Assembly: GCA_019637615.1 (NCBI GenBank)
Contig: JAHBVJ010000043.1
Span: 1-54,598 of the forward strand
DNA length: 54,598 nucleotides
Direction: 5' to 3'
From: Anaerolineae bacterium
GTDB taxonomy: Bacteria; Chloroflexota; Anaerolineae; Aggregatilineales; UBA2796
This document shows positions 33,948 to 42,914 of the stretch, one piece after another. The notes under the pieces are model-generated. The model was not told the DNA's origin, did no database searches, and was given only the letters and a program-made list of their open reading frames with translations. The position numbers and the translations under genes are program-made. Position 1 is the stretch's first letter. Each line of letters opens with the position of its first letter.

Positions 33948-34091
33948 TGCTGGCAGCCTATCAGCTACGCTTCATAAGACATTCATAACTTTTTTACAAT
34001 TGCCTTCTACACTCAAGATTACGACCAATCCTCGCAGCCTAGTACGTGCTGCCTCTACCCAAGCACAACTTAGCTTAGGGAGATTTTTTTT

Positions 34092-36740
34092 ATGCCAATC
34101 AATCGTCGCTTACTCACATTTTTAGTCATCATTGGGTTAGTGGGGTTATCTACCCCCACCTTGACCACCACCCGCGCTCAAACGGCGAATGTCGTCGTCA
34201 CTGTAGCCATGCGCGCTAACATATCTAACCAGATCACGCCGCAGATGATCGCAGATTTTGAAACGGCTAACCCCGGTGTTACTTTCAAAACAATCGAAAC
34301 CACCACCAACCTGCCTGATCCAACGGCAGATTTGGAAGCCTATTACACGGCGCTGAACGATTATGTGAGCGCGGCAGACGTGGTGATCGTGGATTCTAAC
34401 CACATCGGCGCGGAAGCAACGGTCGCGGGCTATTACCTCGATCTCTCGCCGCTAGTGCAGGAAGATAGCAGCCTCAATGCCTCGGATTTCTATCCGTCAG
34501 CGTGGCAGTCTTTCCAGTGGGACAAAGGCATCTGGGCGCTTCCACTCTCCGCCGATCCATACATCCTGACTTACGATCCGACGGCTTTTGATGATGCCGG
34601 GATCGCCTATCCCGATCCGCAGTGGTCATTAGACGACCTTGCTAACGCTGCCCGTACGCTGACGCAGAAGGATGACGCAGGCAATGTCACGCGAGCCGGA
34701 CTCGGCCTATTCAGCAATCAAGGCGATACGCTGCTGATGCGCAGCTTATTGAGCACGAGTCTGTTCGATAGCAGCGTCGTCCCCAACCCACCACAGTTGG
34801 ATACACCGGAAGTCGAGAATCTGCTGACCACCATGCGCGCGTTGCAAGACGAAGGTGTAATCGGGCGGCAGTTCAACCAAGGGCCGATGGCGCTGGCTCC
34901 TGTATTTTCCATCGCAGGAGGGCCAAACAATCAGAACACACGCAAAGGGGTACTGCTGCCGGGGAATAAGGGTATGTTGGATGTACGTGGATTAGCCCTC
35001 AGCGCTGGCACGACGCATCCGCAAGAAGCCTATGCCGTGGCGAAGTTCCTGACCACGCGTCCCGAAATCGCCGCGCAAGGGACGACCAGCCCCGCTCGCA
35101 TCAGTTTGGTGGGCGAAGAAACGAATTCGGGTGGTGGCCCCGGCCCCGGTGGGCGTAATCTGCGCTCGTTCCTGTCTCCGGAATTACAAGCGTTAAGCGA
35201 CGAGGCAGTGAATAACGGGGTGCCGTTTGCTGACCTGCGTTACATGAACTACTTGAACACCGCGCTACAAGCCATGAAAGACAGCGGGATTGACGCAAAG
35301 GCGGCACTACAAGAGGTAGAAACGCAAGCCCAGACGGATTTGCAGACGGCTGCCGATAAGAAGTCCTCTGTCGCGATCACGGTTGCAGCGCCACCGGGCG
35401 TTGATCTGCCCGAAGGCAAAATGCAGATCACGTTCGGGATTGCTGGTCAGGGCGGACGTGGTGGCGGTGGAACTCAGCAGGCATGGAAAGATGCCGCTAC
35501 GGATTTCGCCGCTAACGATCCACAGGTTGGCTATGTCGATATTAAGACGGGGAACGTGCAGTTTGAAGACGCCGTGACGCGCTATGACTGCTTCTATCTG
35601 CCTTATAACGCGGTCGCCAACGCCGATCTCAGCCAGATTCTGCCGTTGACGCCGTTGATGGAAACGGACGCTAACTTCGACAAGGGTGATTTTGTCGGTG
35701 ACGTGCTGAATCAGGTCAGCCGCGATGGTCAAACATGGGCTTATCCCATTCAGGTTGAGCCGTCGATTCTGCGTTATGACGCCGACGCGTTCAATAAGGC
35801 GGGCGCGGTCAATCCTACTGCTGGCTGGACAATCGATCAGTTCAACGACGCGCTGAAGACGTTGAAAATCTATCCCGAAGATCCTGCCCCCTTCCAAGAT
35901 CGCAACAGCGGTGGTGTCCACTTGCTGATCATGATCGCGGCCTATGGCGGCTTACCGCTTGATTACCGTACTTCGCCCGCTACCGTGAACTTCACTGATC
36001 CCAAAAACGAAGCGGCGATTCAGCAGGTGCTTGACTTGGCAAAGAATGGCTACCTGAGTTATACGCGTTTGTCGAACATCTCCGGTGGACGCGTTTTCGG
36101 TGGCCCGGATAACGCTCTAGCAGACATCGAAACGGAGTCACTGAACGTATTTGGCTTCCGTCCTCCTAATAATAACAATCAGGGTGCCACCACCACCTCA
36201 CGTCTGCCGACGACGTACCCGATTGGCACGGAATTCAGCGGCGCGTCGTACAATGTCGGCGTAGGTTTCATCAGCGCCACCACACAAGCGGCAGAGGGCT
36301 GCTATCGCTTCCTTGATGCGGCGTCCCGCAATCCTCGCCTGATCCAAGCCATGCCCGCGCATCGTTCGCTGATCCCGGAAGTAGCGGCGACGCAAGGACA
36401 GGATGTCGAGCCGGTCTACAACGCCATCGACAAAGTGATCGCTGATCCGAACACCATCGTCTTTCCGGCTTTGCAGCGTGGCGGTTTTTCGCCAACCGGG
36501 TTCTTACTCCAATACTGGTTATTCCAAGCGTTTGATGGCTATGTGCTGGATGGCAAAGACCTAACCGAAGGACTAACCCAAGCGCAAGGCATCGCCACCG
36601 ACTTCCAAGCGTGTACGGCGAATTTGCCTGCACCGAATATCTCTGATCAGGCGGCGACGCGGGACTACAATCGAGCGGTCGTCAAATGTGCGGTGAGCGT
36701 CGATTCGAGTCTGTCGGCGTTGGCGCAGTTCGCACAATAG
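34092..36740 (+). CDS. Fused double extracellular solute-binding protein
   Basis: An 882-residue exported protein with a Sec signal peptide (about 1-29, ending RAQTA) and no lipobox. Residues about 35-345 resemble a family 1 binding protein: IADFETANPGVTFK, ADVVIVDSNHIG, WALPLSADPYILTYDPTAFD, KFLTTRPEIA. Residues about 433-870 repeat the theme: MQITFGIAGQ, WAYPIQVEPSILRYDADAFN, GWTIDQFNDALKTL. A helical stretch and a Gly-rich loop join them. Family 1 proteins bind sugars or oligosaccharides and are normally about 400-450 residues, so this is a two-domain fusion. No permease or ATPase is adjacent. It may bind rather than transport. Confidence 0.7.
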   Translation: MPINRRLLTFLVIIGLVGLSTPTLTTTRAQTANVVVTVAMRANISNQITPQMIADFETANPGVTFKTIETTTNLPDPTADLEAYYTALNDYVSAADVVIVDSNHIGAEATVAGYYLDLSPLVQEDSSLNASDFYPSAWQSFQWDKGIWALPLSADPYILTYDPTAFDDAGIAYPDPQWSLDDLANAARTLTQKDDAGNVTRAGLGLFSNQGDTLLMRSLLSTSLFDSSVVPNPPQLDTPEVENLLTTMRALQDEGVIGRQFNQGPMALAPVFSIAGGPNNQNTRKGVLLPGNKGMLDVRGLALSAGTTHPQEAYAVAKFLTTRPEIAAQGTTSPARISLVGEETNSGGGPGPGGRNLRSFLSPELQALSDEAVNNGVPFADLRYMNYLNTALQAMKDSGIDAKAALQEVETQAQTDLQTAADKKSSVAITVAAPPGVDLPEGKMQITFGIAGQGGRGGGGTQQAWKDAATDFAANDPQVGYVDIKTGNVQFEDAVTRYDCFYLPYNAVANADLSQILPLTPLMETDANFDKGDFVGDVLNQVSRDGQTWAYPIQVEPSILRYDADAFNKAGAVNPTAGWTIDQFNDALKTLKIYPEDPAPFQDRNSGGVHLLIMIAAYGGLPLDYRTSPATVNFTDPKNEAAIQQVLDLAKNGYLSYTRLSNISGGRVFGGPDNALADIETESLNVFGFRPPNNNNQGATTTSRLPTTYPIGTEFSGASYNVGVGFISATTQAAEGCYRFLDAASRNPRLIQAMPAHRSLIPEVAATQGQDVEPVYNAIDKVIADPNTIVFPALQRGGFSPTGFLLQYWLFQAFDGYVLDGKDLTEGLTQAQGIATDFQACTANLPAPNISDQAATRDYNRAVVKCAVSVDSSLSALAQFAQ

Positions 36741-36769
36741 CCGTCAACGTAGTTCCTATCTGTGTAAAC

Positions 36770-36814
36770 AAGACGGTGCTATCTACGCGAACGACGTGTG
36801 GATAACACCGTCTT
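36770..36814 (+). terminator. Hairpin after the double binding protein
   Basis: AAGACGGTG (36770-36778) pairs perfectly with CACCGTCTT (36806-36814), with an inner TATC/GATA pairing, followed by TATCTATC. Confidence 0.5.
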
Positions 36815-36895
36815 TATCTATCTTCCGCACGTCAGTCACCTAAGCATGGGGGAATCAGCGGCGAATCAGTGAGCGAACTGACAGCTGACGGCAAA

Positions 36896-36924
36896 TTGAC
36901 ACTTCCCCATTTGCACGCAATACT
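36896..36924 (+). promoter_or_regulatory. Promoter of the Thr/Pro-rich protein gene
   Basis: A perfect TTGACA (36896-36901) and AATACT (36919-36924) with 17-base spacing, about 45 bases before the GTG start. Confidence 0.45.
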
Positions 36925-36971
36925 ATCAGGATTGATAGGTAGTTGGCACGCAGTCTCTGGGAGGGCGGTCA

Positions 36972-37682
36972 GTGGGCCGTAGCGTACAAGACGCCGTCGT
37001 TCGCCGTCAGCGGACTATTCAGGCGACATTGTTCTTTATTATCCTAGCGACTCTGCCTTGTTACTGCATCGGATTCGTGCTTCTAGGGCTATCCGGTCAG
37101 CGCGGCAACCGTGGCCCGACCGCGCAACCAACGACGCCGGGGGCCGTCACCGCGACGCCGCTCAGTGACATCACGGGGCCAGCACCAACCATCACGCCGT
37201 TGGTGGTCATCACACAATCGAGTCCGCTGCAACCTACACCGGGGCAAATTTTCACGCCCACGATATTCCGTTTCCCGACTTTTACACCGCCTCCAATATT
37301 TATCCCGACCAACACGCCGCCGATCTTGATCTTGCCGAGTGACACGCCGATCATCATCGTCAACCCGACCAGTACGCCGATCACACCCACGACCACACCG
37401 CAGCCCGTCACGGATACGCCGCAGCCGACGCTCACGGAAACCCCGACCGAATTGGTGTTGCCGACGTTGACCGAAACGCCTACCGAGATCATCCTACCGA
37501 CGGAAACACCAACCGAAACTCAGCAAGTGGCGTATACGTCAACGGAAACGCCCACGGATGTTGTGCTGCCGACGGAAACACCGACCGAGACATTGACGCT
37601 TGAGCCGACGCTGACAGAAACCCCCACGCTGTTCATCCCAACGCCGACAGAAACGTCTACGCCCACCTTTGAGAGTAAATAA
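36972..37682 (+). CDS. Membrane-anchored Thr/Pro-rich protein
   Basis: A 236-residue protein with a basic N terminus, one transmembrane helix (about 16-37, containing a CYC motif) and an outer region of about 195 residues made almost only of Thr, Pro, Glu, Ile, Leu and Val. Units such as PTETPTE and LTETPTEL recur. It has no folded C-terminal domain. Such Thr/Pro stalks act as cell-surface spacers and are often glycosylated. GGAGGG lies 6 bases before the GTG start at 36972. Its repeat style resembles the linker of the protein at 14415. Function unknown. Confidence 0.6.
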   Translation: MGRSVQDAVVRRQRTIQATLFFIILATLPCYCIGFVLLGLSGQRGNRGPTAQPTTPGAVTATPLSDITGPAPTITPLVVITQSSPLQPTPGQIFTPTIFRFPTFTPPPIFIPTNTPPILILPSDTPIIIVNPTSTPITPTTTPQPVTDTPQPTLTETPTELVLPTLTETPTEIILPTETPTETQQVAYTSTETPTDVVLPTETPTETLTLEPTLTETPTLFIPTPTETSTPTFESK

Positions 37683-37777
37683 AGCGTCTGGGGCTACGCA
37701 TAGTGATGAACCGCTGCACAAAGAAATAGAGGACTCCTCGTTTGGTCACTTTCTAATACCTGAAAGGTAACTGATTA

Positions 37778-38854
37778 GTGGACATCAAAGCACACCTGAA
37801 AGAAATTACAGAACTCCCCGGCCCCTCCGGCTACGAAATGCCGGTGCGGGACGCCCTCGCCAAGGTATGGCAGCCCTTGGTAGATGCGGTGGAAAACGGC
37901 AAATTCAACACGCTGATCGCCACGAAATACGGCGCTGGCGCAGAACCACGTCCGCGCATTATGCTCACCGCCCACATCGATGAAATCGCCATGATCGTGA
38001 ACAATGTGGACTCAGGCGTCATCACGATCAAAGCGCTCGGCGGCCTCGATGCGCGCACGCTCCCCGGCACACCGGTCATCGTGTACGGTCGCCAACCGAT
38101 CAAAGGGGTGATCGGGCTGCGGCCTGCCAATCGCTTGACCGAAGCGCAAAAGGGTAAATATCCCGAACTGAAAGACTTGATAATCGATGTTGGTCGTTCT
38201 GCTGATGAAGTCGCCAGCTTGGTACGCATCGGTGATCTGGTCGTAGCGGACTTGCCGATGATGGAGCTAGAAAATGGGCGTGTAGCAGGCAAGGCGATGG
38301 ATGATCGCTCCTGTATCGCGGCGATCACGGCGGCGCTCGATCTGTTGCAAAGCCGTAAGCATTCGTGGGATGTGATCGCGTTCGCCTCTGTTCAGGAGGA
38401 AGCGACCCTGTTGGGCGCGGAAATCGGCGCTAAACACCTCATGCCCGATGTCGCTATTGCACTCGATGTCACTTTTGGCGACCAACCCGGCGGTGGTAGC
38501 CCGACTTTCAAGTTGGGCGCTGGCCCCACGCTCGGCATCGGCCCGAATTTTCATCCCGCTTTGTATGATGCCCTGCAAAAAACCGCTGAGCGCTTAGAGC
38601 TGACTTTCCATCCCGAAATTGCGCCCGGACACAGCGGCACTGATGCGTGGCCTATTCAAGTCGCCCGCGAAGGCATCCCTAGTGCGCTGATCGGCTTGGC
38701 GACGAACAATATGCATACCACTGTCGAAACAGTTGAGATCAAAGACATCGAACGGATCGGGCGCTGGTTAGCCGAATTTGTCGCGGAACTGCCCGCCGAT
38801 TTTTTAACCAGCCTTGTGTGGGATAAAGAAACAGACGAGGAGAGCAAATCATGA
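37778..38854 (+). CDS. M42 family metallo-aminopeptidase, first copy
   Basis: A 358-residue cytosolic aminopeptidase or endoglucanase-type enzyme of the TET family, which forms large dodecamers. The two-metal site is intact: His in MLTAHIDEIAMIV, Asp in GKAMDDRSC, the Glu pair in SVQEEATLLGA, Asp in IALDVTFGD, and a late His in NNMHTTVETVEI. A PA-like flap domain spans about 75-165. The GTG at 37778 is preceded by AAAGGTAA. It overlaps the next gene by ATGA. It would trim peptides released by proteases. Confidence 0.9.
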   Translation: MDIKAHLKEITELPGPSGYEMPVRDALAKVWQPLVDAVENGKFNTLIATKYGAGAEPRPRIMLTAHIDEIAMIVNNVDSGVITIKALGGLDARTLPGTPVIVYGRQPIKGVIGLRPANRLTEAQKGKYPELKDLIIDVGRSADEVASLVRIGDLVVADLPMMELENGRVAGKAMDDRSCIAAITAALDLLQSRKHSWDVIAFASVQEEATLLGAEIGAKHLMPDVAIALDVTFGDQPGGGSPTFKLGAGPTLGIGPNFHPALYDALQKTAERLELTFHPEIAPGHSGTDAWPIQVAREGIPSALIGLATNNMHTTVETVEIKDIERIGRWLAEFVAELPADFLTSLVWDKETDEESKS

Positions 38855-39891
38855 TCGATGTTGGGCTGCTAGAAAAGCTCTCCAACGCCGTCGCGGTCGC
38901 TGGCGCGGAATCCGAAGTGCGTAAGCTGATCCGCGACCAGATCAAAGACAAAGTAGTCGATCTTACTGTGGACGCGCTCGGCAATCTGATCGTGCGGCGC
39001 GCCGCTGGTAGTGAATCAAACCTGAAAATTATGCTCACCGCGCCGATGGACGAGATCGGCTTCATGGTTTCCGATGTGGGCGACAACGGCCTGATCAGCG
39101 TTCACAGCGTCGGCAGGCACGATCTACGCTATCTGCCCGCCGCGCGTGTCGTGGTCGGTTCTGCCAAGACACCCGGTGTGATCATGTCGCCGCCTATCCA
39201 CCGCTGGCATGATCAAAATACCAAAGCGGTCGATGATTTCCAGATCGATACCGGCGCGACGGGCAAAGGTGGCATCAAGGTCGGAGATCGCGCTGCCTTC
39301 ATGGGCATGTTCGCCGCTCTAACGGATACCGTCGTGCGTGGCAAGGCTTTCGAGAGCCGCGCGGCGTGTGCCATTTTGATCGCCCTGCTGGATGGTGACC
39401 CGTTTCCTTACGATGTGTACGTGGTGTTCAGCACGCAAAAGAAAGTTGGCACCCGTGGCGCGCAAGTCGCCGCCAACCGCATCGATCCCGACTTGCTGAT
39501 CTCGGTGTCTGGTGTCGAAGCAGATGACATACCGCGCAGCCCCGACGAGGATGATCGCGGGCAGATCGTTCGGCTCGGCGGAGGTCCCGTCCTCAACCTG
39601 AAAGATTGGGTTTACGTCACGGATCGCCCCATGCTGGATTATCTGGTGGCAACCGCCGACGCCAACAACATTCCCTACCAATTCAGCACGCAGGACGCTT
39701 TCACGGAAGCGGGCATGATCGCGACTCTGCGCGACAAAACGGTGACCGTCGATGTCAGCTTGCCGGTTCGCTACCTGCAAAGTCCGCTGTCTCTGCTCAA
39801 CCTGACGGATGTAGAAAACACAGCGCAATTGCTGCGCACCGCCATTATGTCCTTAACTCCGAATACGCTGTTAAAGAAGGTGACTTCATGA
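38851..39891 (+). CDS. M42 family pseudo-peptidase (catalytic residues lost)
   Basis: A 346-residue homologue of its two neighbours that keeps the fold but not the active site. The metal-binding His of TAHMDE is Pro65 (TAPMDEIGF). The MDD metal Asp is lost in KAFESRAAC (167-170 FESR). The catalytic Glu pair is Lys197-Lys198 (STQKKVGTRGA). The Asp of ALDVG is replaced near Ser220, and the final His is Gln310 (RYLQSPLSL). The frame is open and full length, flanked by ATGA overlaps on both sides, so it is maintained rather than decaying. It probably joins the active paralogues in a mixed oligomer. Confidence 0.85.
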   Translation: MIDVGLLEKLSNAVAVAGAESEVRKLIRDQIKDKVVDLTVDALGNLIVRRAAGSESNLKIMLTAPMDEIGFMVSDVGDNGLISVHSVGRHDLRYLPAARVVVGSAKTPGVIMSPPIHRWHDQNTKAVDDFQIDTGATGKGGIKVGDRAAFMGMFAALTDTVVRGKAFESRAACAILIALLDGDPFPYDVYVVFSTQKKVGTRGAQVAANRIDPDLLISVSGVEADDIPRSPDEDDRGQIVRLGGGPVLNLKDWVYVTDRPMLDYLVATADANNIPYQFSTQDAFTEAGMIATLRDKTVTVDVSLPVRYLQSPLSLLNLTDVENTAQLLRTAIMSLTPNTLLKKVTS

Positions 39892-40910
39892 CCGTTACTA
39901 TCGACAGAGCGCTGATCAAAAGTCTGGTGGAGGCATGGGGGCCATCCGGCTACGAACACGAGATTCGGGCGCTGATCACGGACTATGTGAAAGACCTTGC
40001 CGATGACATCCGCGTGGATGCGGGCGGCAATTTGATCTGCCGGATGGGCAGCGGTGGCAAAAAAGTGATGATTGCCGCGCATATGGACGAGATTGGGATG
40101 CTTGTGCATCACATCGACCGTCATGGCTTTGCCCGTTTTTCCAGCATCGGCGGCTTATTTCCGACCACACTGAACGGCAACCGTGTCCGCTTCCAGAACG
40201 GCATGATTGGCACCATCAGCATGGATAACCCGCTTGATCTGTCACCCGGTCGCATACCGCGTAATGCCGAGATGTTCATCGATTTCAGCACGGGCAAGGA
40301 CAACGGCAACGATGGCGGCATCAAAGTTGGCTCTGTCGCCGCGCTCTATCGCGACTACGCCGAACGCGGAGATCGCCTGATCGCCAAGAGCATGGATGAC
40401 CGCATCGGCTGCGTCGTCGCCATCGAGGCCATGCGCCGCTTCAAGCAGGTCGGTTCGCCGCACGAGGTATATTTCGTCTTCACCACGCAAGAAGAAGTCG
40501 GCACGCGTGGCGCACGCATGGCGGCGGAAGGCATCTTGCCGGACTACGCCATTGCGCTCGATGTCGGTACGGCGGGCGATCTACCCAAAGGTGAAGAAGT
40601 CAATTCGCGGCTCGGTTATGGTGCGGGCGTGGTCGTGCGCGATGTCGCCCATATCATCCCGCCAGCCCTCAAAGACCTGATCATCAAGCGTGCCGAAGAA
40701 GCGGGCATCCCCTACCAGCCGCATGTCATGGATTTGGGTTCGACTGACGCCTCCGCGATCCAGTATGCGGGCAGCGGCGTGCCATCCGCCGTGATCAACA
40801 TTCCGTGCCGCTACGTCCATACCGTCAGCGAAACGGTAGACATCAACGACGTACAAGCCTGCGTTGATCTGCTGCTGGCAGTCCTCGCCAAACCGTTTGA
40901 TGGTGTTTGA
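39888..40910 (+). CDS. M42 family metallo-aminopeptidase, third copy
   Basis: A 340-residue M42 peptidase with a complete site: AAHMDEIGMLVHH, AKSMDDRIGCVVA, TTQEEVGTRGARM, IALDVGTAGDLP and RYVHTVSETVDI. The start is the ATG at 39888 in an ATGA overlap; the longer upstream frame overlaps the second copy in another frame and has no family similarity. It ends at a hairpin shared with the convergent glycosyltransferase gene. With its neighbours it forms a three-gene M42 operon. Confidence 0.92.
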   Translation: MTVTIDRALIKSLVEAWGPSGYEHEIRALITDYVKDLADDIRVDAGGNLICRMGSGGKKVMIAAHMDEIGMLVHHIDRHGFARFSSIGGLFPTTLNGNRVRFQNGMIGTISMDNPLDLSPGRIPRNAEMFIDFSTGKDNGNDGGIKVGSVAALYRDYAERGDRLIAKSMDDRIGCVVAIEAMRRFKQVGSPHEVYFVFTTQEEVGTRGARMAAEGILPDYAIALDVGTAGDLPKGEEVNSRLGYGAGVVVRDVAHIIPPALKDLIIKRAEEAGIPYQPHVMDLGSTDASAIQYAGSGVPSAVINIPCRYVHTVSETVDINDVQACVDLLLAVLAKPFDGV

Positions 40911-40934
40911 GTAGTTATCCAAAGTCTTCTAAAT

Positions 40935-40965
40935 GTGGGTGGTACTTATGTTAAGTGCCACTCAC
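40935..40965. terminator. Bidirectional hairpin between convergent genes
   Basis: GTGGGTGGTACTT (40935-40947) pairs with AAGTGCCACTCAC (40953-40965) over 13 bp with two G-T wobbles and a 5-base loop. It overlaps the stop of the minus-strand gene. Confidence 0.5.
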
Positions 40966-42844
40966 ACGATACTGGCGTGGCGTAATCTCCGCCATTTGAA
41001 GGACAGCTTAACTCAAGTTTCCCTATCTCATAATACTCGGCATTCTCACCCGTCACCACCAACGGCTTAGGATCGGCATACCAGTACACCTTAACCCCAA
41101 TCGTATACTGGCTACCAATGGCTGGCAGCACCAGCGTATGGCTGTCGAAATGCACCGAGTCCTTCGCCCACCCCGATGTTGGATCGCTCCCTTTCAGCGG
41201 TGACGAGTCATCCTGCTTGACCAGCACGCCGTTTTGATCCAGCACGAATACCGATACACTGTAATCGACGCTTGGTTTTTGCCGCGCCTTCCACAGCAAG
41301 TTCACGCGCAGTTGATCGCCCATCACATCGGTCTGCGTTTTCATCAACGCTAATTGATCGCCATAGGTCGCCTGTGGCTGCTCTGGTACCTTGTCATAGC
41401 GATACACAAAAATCTGCTCGGTGCGGTGCAGTTCAAGTTGTGTCGCCGTTCGCGTAAAGCCATGCTGCGGGAAGAAATCCAGCAAACCGTCTTTATTCTG
41501 CCCCCAATAGGCTAACCAGAATGAATCCTTATCGCTGATGTACGTCAGCAGACGCGGGAAAAACTCGTCATGATACGTCTCGCGCCAAGTCGTCAACCCG
41601 ACCAGCGGCAACTGCTCCGGCGGCGTGTTCAGATCGCGTCCGAAGTGATATTGCAGCGCGAACTCATCCACCCAGATGTCCATCAAGATCGGTTCATTGT
41701 CATGGCGATACTGCAAAACATCCTGCGCCACCTGCCGCCAAGGAGGTTTAAGGAAATACGCATCCACCGTGAACAAACTGACGAAGACCAGTGCCACCGT
41801 GACCAAGCGCCGCGCCGTGACATCGAGGTTCATCAGGCCATGCCCGATTAAAACCGCGATGGCGGGCGTCACGATCAGAAAATTGCGCGTGGTGAGGATC
41901 GGGAACCGCGCGTTGATCGCCACGATGCTGATGATCGGGATCGCCAGCCACAGCGCTAGATACGCCGTTGGCAGCAGCGGACGTAGCGAAAACCGCGCGT
42001 TGCCTTGCCGATACGCCACATAGATCAGGCCGAGCAGCAACAGCCCGCCCGTGATGCCCCACTGATAACCGATCAAGTCACCGCGCACCAGCGAATAGGT
42101 ATCGGGATTATTCGGCAGCGACGATTGAAAAATGATCGGGCGTTGATAGCGCCACAAGCTCTGTCCGATGAACACATACGCCCACGGCAGCCACGCCACT
42201 GCGATCATCAGGCCGCGAAACGCCACATCCAGTAGCCGTCGCAGCGGACGCACGAACAGCAGCGCGTGGATCGCCTGCACGATGATCACGAATCCGCCGA
42301 GATAATGCGTGTACAGCAGTGCGATAGAACTCAGCAGCCAGCCGATCCCGTTCGTGCGTGTAGAATGCCGCACATAACGCAGATAAAACAGCGTCGAAGC
42401 AACGGCAAACATCGCCATTTGTGCGTAATGGCGGGCTTCCTGCGCCAGCATCACATCGTTGTCGGTCAGCGCGAGGATCAACGCCGCCAGCAATCCAGCT
42501 TCCCGCCCGAATAAATCCGCGCCCAAACGGTACACCAGTGCCACGCCGATCACCGACGCGAACGTCGATAGTAACCGGATCGCGATCTCGCTGTTGCCCG
42601 TCAACTCAATCCAGTAGTGGATCAGCGCGAAGTACAACGGCGGATGCTGGTCGTTCGCCATCGTCACTACGATGTCAGATAGCGTCGGCCCCTTCGAGAG
42701 CAGCAGTGTCCAGCCTTCATCTGCCCAGAAGCTCTCGCGGTTGATGTTGTACACGCGGATCAACATAGCCAAGAGCAGCGTAAGAATGACGAGGGCAAGA
42801 TGTGGAGCGTAACGGCTGGTGCGTTGGGACGTAGATGAGGTCAT
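40946..42844 (-). CDS. GT39/ArnT-like membrane glycosyltransferase
   Basis: A 632-residue polytopic membrane protein of the dolichyl-phosphate-mannose mannosyltransferase (PMT/ArnT) family. The first lumenal loop has the DE motif typical of GT-C enzymes, NRESFWADEGWTLLLSKGP, then NDQHPPLYFALIHYWIEL. About ten further helices follow, and a C-terminal soluble beta-rich domain of about 200 residues (about 430-632). I start at the ATG at 42844 because the upstream extension (to 42913) crosses a terminator-like hairpin and lacks family features. Probably glycosylates lipids, proteins or envelope glycans from a polyprenyl-phosphate sugar. Confidence 0.8.
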   Translation of the reverse strand: MTSSTSQRTSRYAPHLALVILTLLLAMLIRVYNINRESFWADEGWTLLLSKGPTLSDIVVTMANDQHPPLYFALIHYWIELTGNSEIAIRLLSTFASVIGVALVYRLGADLFGREAGLLAALILALTDNDVMLAQEARHYAQMAMFAVASTLFYLRYVRHSTRTNGIGWLLSSIALLYTHYLGGFVIIVQAIHALLFVRPLRRLLDVAFRGLMIAVAWLPWAYVFIGQSLWRYQRPIIFQSSLPNNPDTYSLVRGDLIGYQWGITGGLLLLGLIYVAYRQGNARFSLRPLLPTAYLALWLAIPIISIVAINARFPILTTRNFLIVTPAIAVLIGHGLMNLDVTARRLVTVALVFVSLFTVDAYFLKPPWRQVAQDVLQYRHDNEPILMDIWVDEFALQYHFGRDLNTPPEQLPLVGLTTWRETYHDEFFPRLLTYISDKDSFWLAYWGQNKDGLLDFFPQHGFTRTATQLELHRTEQIFVYRYDKVPEQPQATYGDQLALMKTQTDVMGDQLRVNLLWKARQKPSVDYSVSVFVLDQNGVLVKQDDSSPLKGSDPTSGWAKDSVHFDSHTLVLPAIGSQYTIGVKVYWYADPKPLVVTGENAEYYEIGKLELSCPSNGGDYATPVSCEWHLT

Positions 42845-42871
42845 GTTGAAAGGTAGGCTTGTCCTGAAATT

Positions 42872-42901
42872 GGTTCGGACGAAGTGCGCTCCGCCCGAAC
42901 C
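42872..42901 (-). terminator. Hairpin after isocitrate dehydrogenase
   Basis: GGTTCGGGCG and CGTCCGAACC (minus strand, 42901-42892 and 42881-42872) form a 10-bp stem with one wobble, followed by AATTT, 14 bases after the icd stop. Confidence 0.5.
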
Positions 42902-42914
42902 AACAACGGGCATA

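Noticed and set aside
37097..37492. A Val/Gly-rich minus-strand frame
   Set aside because: It is the antisense shadow of the Thr/Pro-rich repeats; the plus-strand gene has a signal anchor and a strong ribosome site.
39606..39887. N-terminal extension of the third M42 gene
   Set aside because: It overlaps the second M42 gene in another frame and has no M42 similarity; the ATGA overlap at 39888 is the natural start.
42845..42913. N-terminal extension of the GT39-like gene
   Set aside because: It would translate through the icd terminator hairpin and adds residues unlike the family's N terminus.
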